Assembly (NCBI GenBank): GCA_964586655.1
Contig: CAZPGY010000023.1
Coordinates: 1-33,311 of the forward strand
Length of the DNA: 33,311 bases
Direction of reading: 5' to 3'
From: JAJYSO01 sp964586655
GTDB lineage: Bacteria; Bacteroidota; Bacteroidia; Flavobacteriales; Flavobacteriaceae
Numbering within the stretch: the stretch's first letter is position 1; each line of letters opens with the position of its first letter. Of the stretch, positions 31,713-33,311 are shown one piece after another. The notes under the pieces were generated by a model. It was given only the letters and a program-made list of their open reading frames with translations, did no database searches and was not told the DNA's origin. The translations under genes were made by a program, and so were the position numbers.

Positions 31713-32897
31713 ATGGCAAAGGAAACTTATGATCGTTCCAAACCGCACCTCAACATTGGTACGCTTGGACACGTTGACCACGGAAAAACGACCTTAACCG
31801 CTGCTATTACCAAAGTATTGGCAGATAAAGGTTATTCTGAAGCAAGTGCGTATGATCAAATTGACAACGCACCAGAAGAAAAAGAACGCGGAATTACCAT
31901 TAATTCCTCTCACATTGAATACGCTACGGCCAACCGTCACTATGCACACGTTGACTGTCCGGGCCACGCCGACTATGTTAAGAACATGGTGACCGGTGCT
32001 GCTCAAATGGACGGTGCTATCCTTGTTGTGGCTGCCACTGACGGTCCTATGCCACAAACTCGTGAGCACTTGCTCTTGGCTCGTCAGGTAGGAATCCCAA
32101 GTATTGTTGCTTTCTTGAACAAAGTAGACTTGGTAGATGACGAAGAGTTGTTGGAGTTGGTAGACATGGAAGTTCGTGAGCTCCTTTCTTCTTATGAATA
32201 TGACGGCGACAATGCGCCGGTAATTACCGGTTCTGCTTTGGCCGCTTTGGATGGCGATGAAGCACAAGTTGCTAAAATTATGGAATTGATGGACGCAGTA
32301 GATGAATACATTCCGCTTCCTGAGCGTGATGTAGATAAAGACTTCTTGATGCCCATTGAAGATGTATTCTCTATTACCGGACGAGGTACTGTAGCTACCG
32401 GTCGTATCGAAACAGGTGTGGCCAATACTGGTGATGAGGTACAAATCTTAGGTATGGGAGCCGACTTGAAATCTACCGTTACAGGAGTTGAAATGTTCCG
32501 AAAAATTTTGGATAGAGGAGAAGCCGGTGATAATGTAGGTATCTTGTTGAGAGGTATCGATAAAAAACAAATCAGCCGAGGTATGGTGGTTTGTAAACCC
32601 GGATCCGTAACACCACATAGCAAATTTAAAGCTGAGGTTTATATCTTGAAGAAAGAAGAAGGCGGTCGCCACACTCCTTTCCACAACAGCTACCGTCCTC
32701 AGTTCTATATCAGAACAACAGACGTTACCGGTACCATCAACTTGCCTGAAGGCGTAGAAATGGTAATGCCCGGTGATAACTTGACCATTACAGTAGATCT
32801 TCTTTCTTCTGTAGCCATGAGCAAAGGTCTCCGTTTCGCCATCCGTGAAGGTGGACGTACAGTAGGAGCCGGTCAGGTAACTGAAATTATTGAGTAA
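31713..32897 (+). CDS. tuf: Elongation factor Tu
   Basis: A 394-residue EF-Tu, the GTPase that brings aminoacyl-tRNA to the ribosome. Motifs: GHVDHGKT (19-26), the effector segment RGITINSSHIEY, DCPGH, NKVD and the SAL-type GSALAA loop, followed by beta-barrel domains 2 and 3 ending in GAGQVTEIIE. It is full length. Its codon use is visibly more biased than in neighbouring genes, as expected for a highly expressed gene. It sits between tRNA-Thr and tRNA-Trp; secE, nusG and ribosomal genes normally follow beyond the window. Confidence 0.99.
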   Translation: MAKETYDRSKPHLNIGTLGHVDHGKTTLTAAITKVLADKGYSEASAYDQIDNAPEEKERGITINSSHIEYATANRHYAHVDCPGHADYVKNMVTGAAQMDGAILVVAATDGPMPQTREHLLLARQVGIPSIVAFLNKVDLVDDEELLELVDMEVRELLSSYEYDGDNAPVITGSALAALDGDEAQVAKIMELMDAVDEYIPLPERDVDKDFLMPIEDVFSITGRGTVATGRIETGVANTGDEVQILGMGADLKSTVTGVEMFRKILDRGEAGDNVGILLRGIDKKQISRGMVVCKPGSVTPHSKFKAEVYILKKEEGGRHTPFHNSYRPQFYIRTTDVTGTINLPEGVEMVMPGDNLTITVDLLSSVAMSKGLRFAIREGGRTVGAGQVTEIIE

Positions 32898-32916
32898 TCC
32901 TCTTTTGGATGCTATA

Positions 32917-32957
32917 AATTCAAAGGTATCTGCAGCTTTTGCAGATACCTTTGAATT
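32917..32957. terminator. Long perfect hairpin after tuf, no U-tract
   Basis: AATTCAAAGGTATCTGCA (32917-32934), five-base loop, and its exact complement (32940-32957), an 18-bp stem 20 bp after the tuf stop. The next bases are ATAAGTATAG with no T-run, so it may be a processing or stabilising hairpin, or an atypical terminator, ahead of tRNA-Trp. Confidence 0.55.
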
Positions 32958-33031
32958 ATAAGTATAGAATTTAATCTATTTGAAAGCCCTAAAACGGGAT
33001 CGAGATTAAATTTGAAGTTCTTTAATAAAAT

Positions 33032-33104
33032 ACGGGTTTAGCTCAGTTGGTAGAGCACTGGTCTCCAAAACCAGGTGTCGGGAGTTCGAGCCTTCCAACC
33101 CGTG
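33032..33104 (+). tRNA. tRNA-Trp (CCA)
   Basis: Acceptor ACGGGTT/AACCCGT, anticodon loop CTCCAAA (anticodon CCA), T-loop TTCGAGC with T-stem GGGAG/CTTCC containing one G-T pair. Its 3' 17 bases recur downstream at 33185 and 33282. Confidence 0.95.
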
Positions 33105-33311
33105 CGATCAATGAAAGAAACACGTGGCGAGAAGTTTATCCTGAGCGTAATCTTTGAGCAGAAACGAAAAGATGAAGTCGAAGGGAGCCTTCCAACCCGT
33201 GCGATTAACGAAAGAAACACATGGCGAGAAGTTTACCCTGAGCGTAATCTTTGAGTAGAAACGAAAAGATGAAGTCGAAGGGAGCCTTCCAACCCGTGCG
33301 ATCAACGAAAG
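33088..33311 (+). repeat. 97-bp tandem repeat carrying the tRNA-Trp 3' end
   Basis: Units begin at 33088, 33185 and 33282 (exact 97-bp period) with GAGCCTTCCAACCCGTG, the last 17 bases of tRNA-Trp. GCGATnAAnGAAAG and GGCGAGAAGTTTA follow, then CCTGAGCGTAATCTTTGAG and GATGAAGTCGAAGG. The first two units differ at only a few positions; the third runs off the window. Confidence 0.9.

Noticed and set aside
31138..33311. tRNA tail repeats read as a CRISPR array
   Set aside because: Whole units repeat, including the spacers; there are no short repeats with unique spacers and no cas genes.

Overview
The window looks like ordinary chromosome from a low-GC member of the Bacteroidota, most likely the Flavobacteriia. 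Evidence: adjacent genes for the gliding-motility proteins GldB and GldC next to nadE; several promoters of the Bacteroidota type (TTTG or TTG, about 18-23 bp, then TAnnTTTG); many small lipoproteins with a lipobox Cys; and the tRNA-Thr/Tyr/Gly/Thr - tuf - tRNA-Trp block. No phage, plasmid, CRISPR, toxin-antitoxin, secretion or biosynthetic cluster is visible.

Layout. 1-0.7 kb: two decayed genes, an XRE-type regulator with part of its HTH domain missing and a frameshifted Cys-containing ORF. 0.9-4.7 kb (minus): a coiled-coil zinc-ribbon-family protein with its Nif3-like partner, a repeat-rich gap, then padR with a HAAS-like membrane protein. 4.8-6.8 kb (plus): lpxK (lipid A 4'-kinase) and a TIGR01777 epimerase. 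6.8-12.8 kb (minus): YceI-like lipoprotein, long-chain acyl-CoA ligase, lipocalin-like lipoprotein, acyl-CoA thioesterase, rmuC and short-form hpf. 13.2-14.5 kb (plus): a divergent TruA-family pseudouridine synthase and a lipoprotein. 14.6-20.4 kb (minus): lon, a DPP IV-type S9 peptidase and a small charged lipoprotein. 20.7-23.6 kb (plus): a two-domain M16 metallopeptidase. 23.8-26.0 kb (minus): azurin-like lipoprotein, rhodanese-like lipoprotein, nadE. 26.1-27.4 kb (plus): gldB-gldC. 27.5-29.5 kb (minus): a TrmH/SpoU RNA methyltransferase and a DUF3810 metalloprotease-like membrane protein. 29.7 kb to the end (plus): XerC/D-type recombinase, four tRNAs, tuf, tRNA-Trp.

The genes serve envelope and lipid metabolism (lpxK, acyl-CoA ligase, thioesterase), protein quality control and turnover (lon, S9, M16), translation (hpf, TruA family, TrmH family, tuf, tRNAs) and gliding (gldB, gldC).

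No undescribed multi-gene system stands out. The most unusual signals are non-coding. Two tRNA genes (Gly, Trp) are each followed by diverged tandem repeats of about 115 bp and 97 bp that copy the tRNA 3' end together with a CTGAGC...GAAG spacer. A 183-bp palindromic MITE-like element has a second, half-length relative elsewhere in the window. Two unlinked genes share almost identical 30-bp promoters. A perfect palindrome sits in front of padR. All functional calls come from reading the sequence and protein motifs without database searches.
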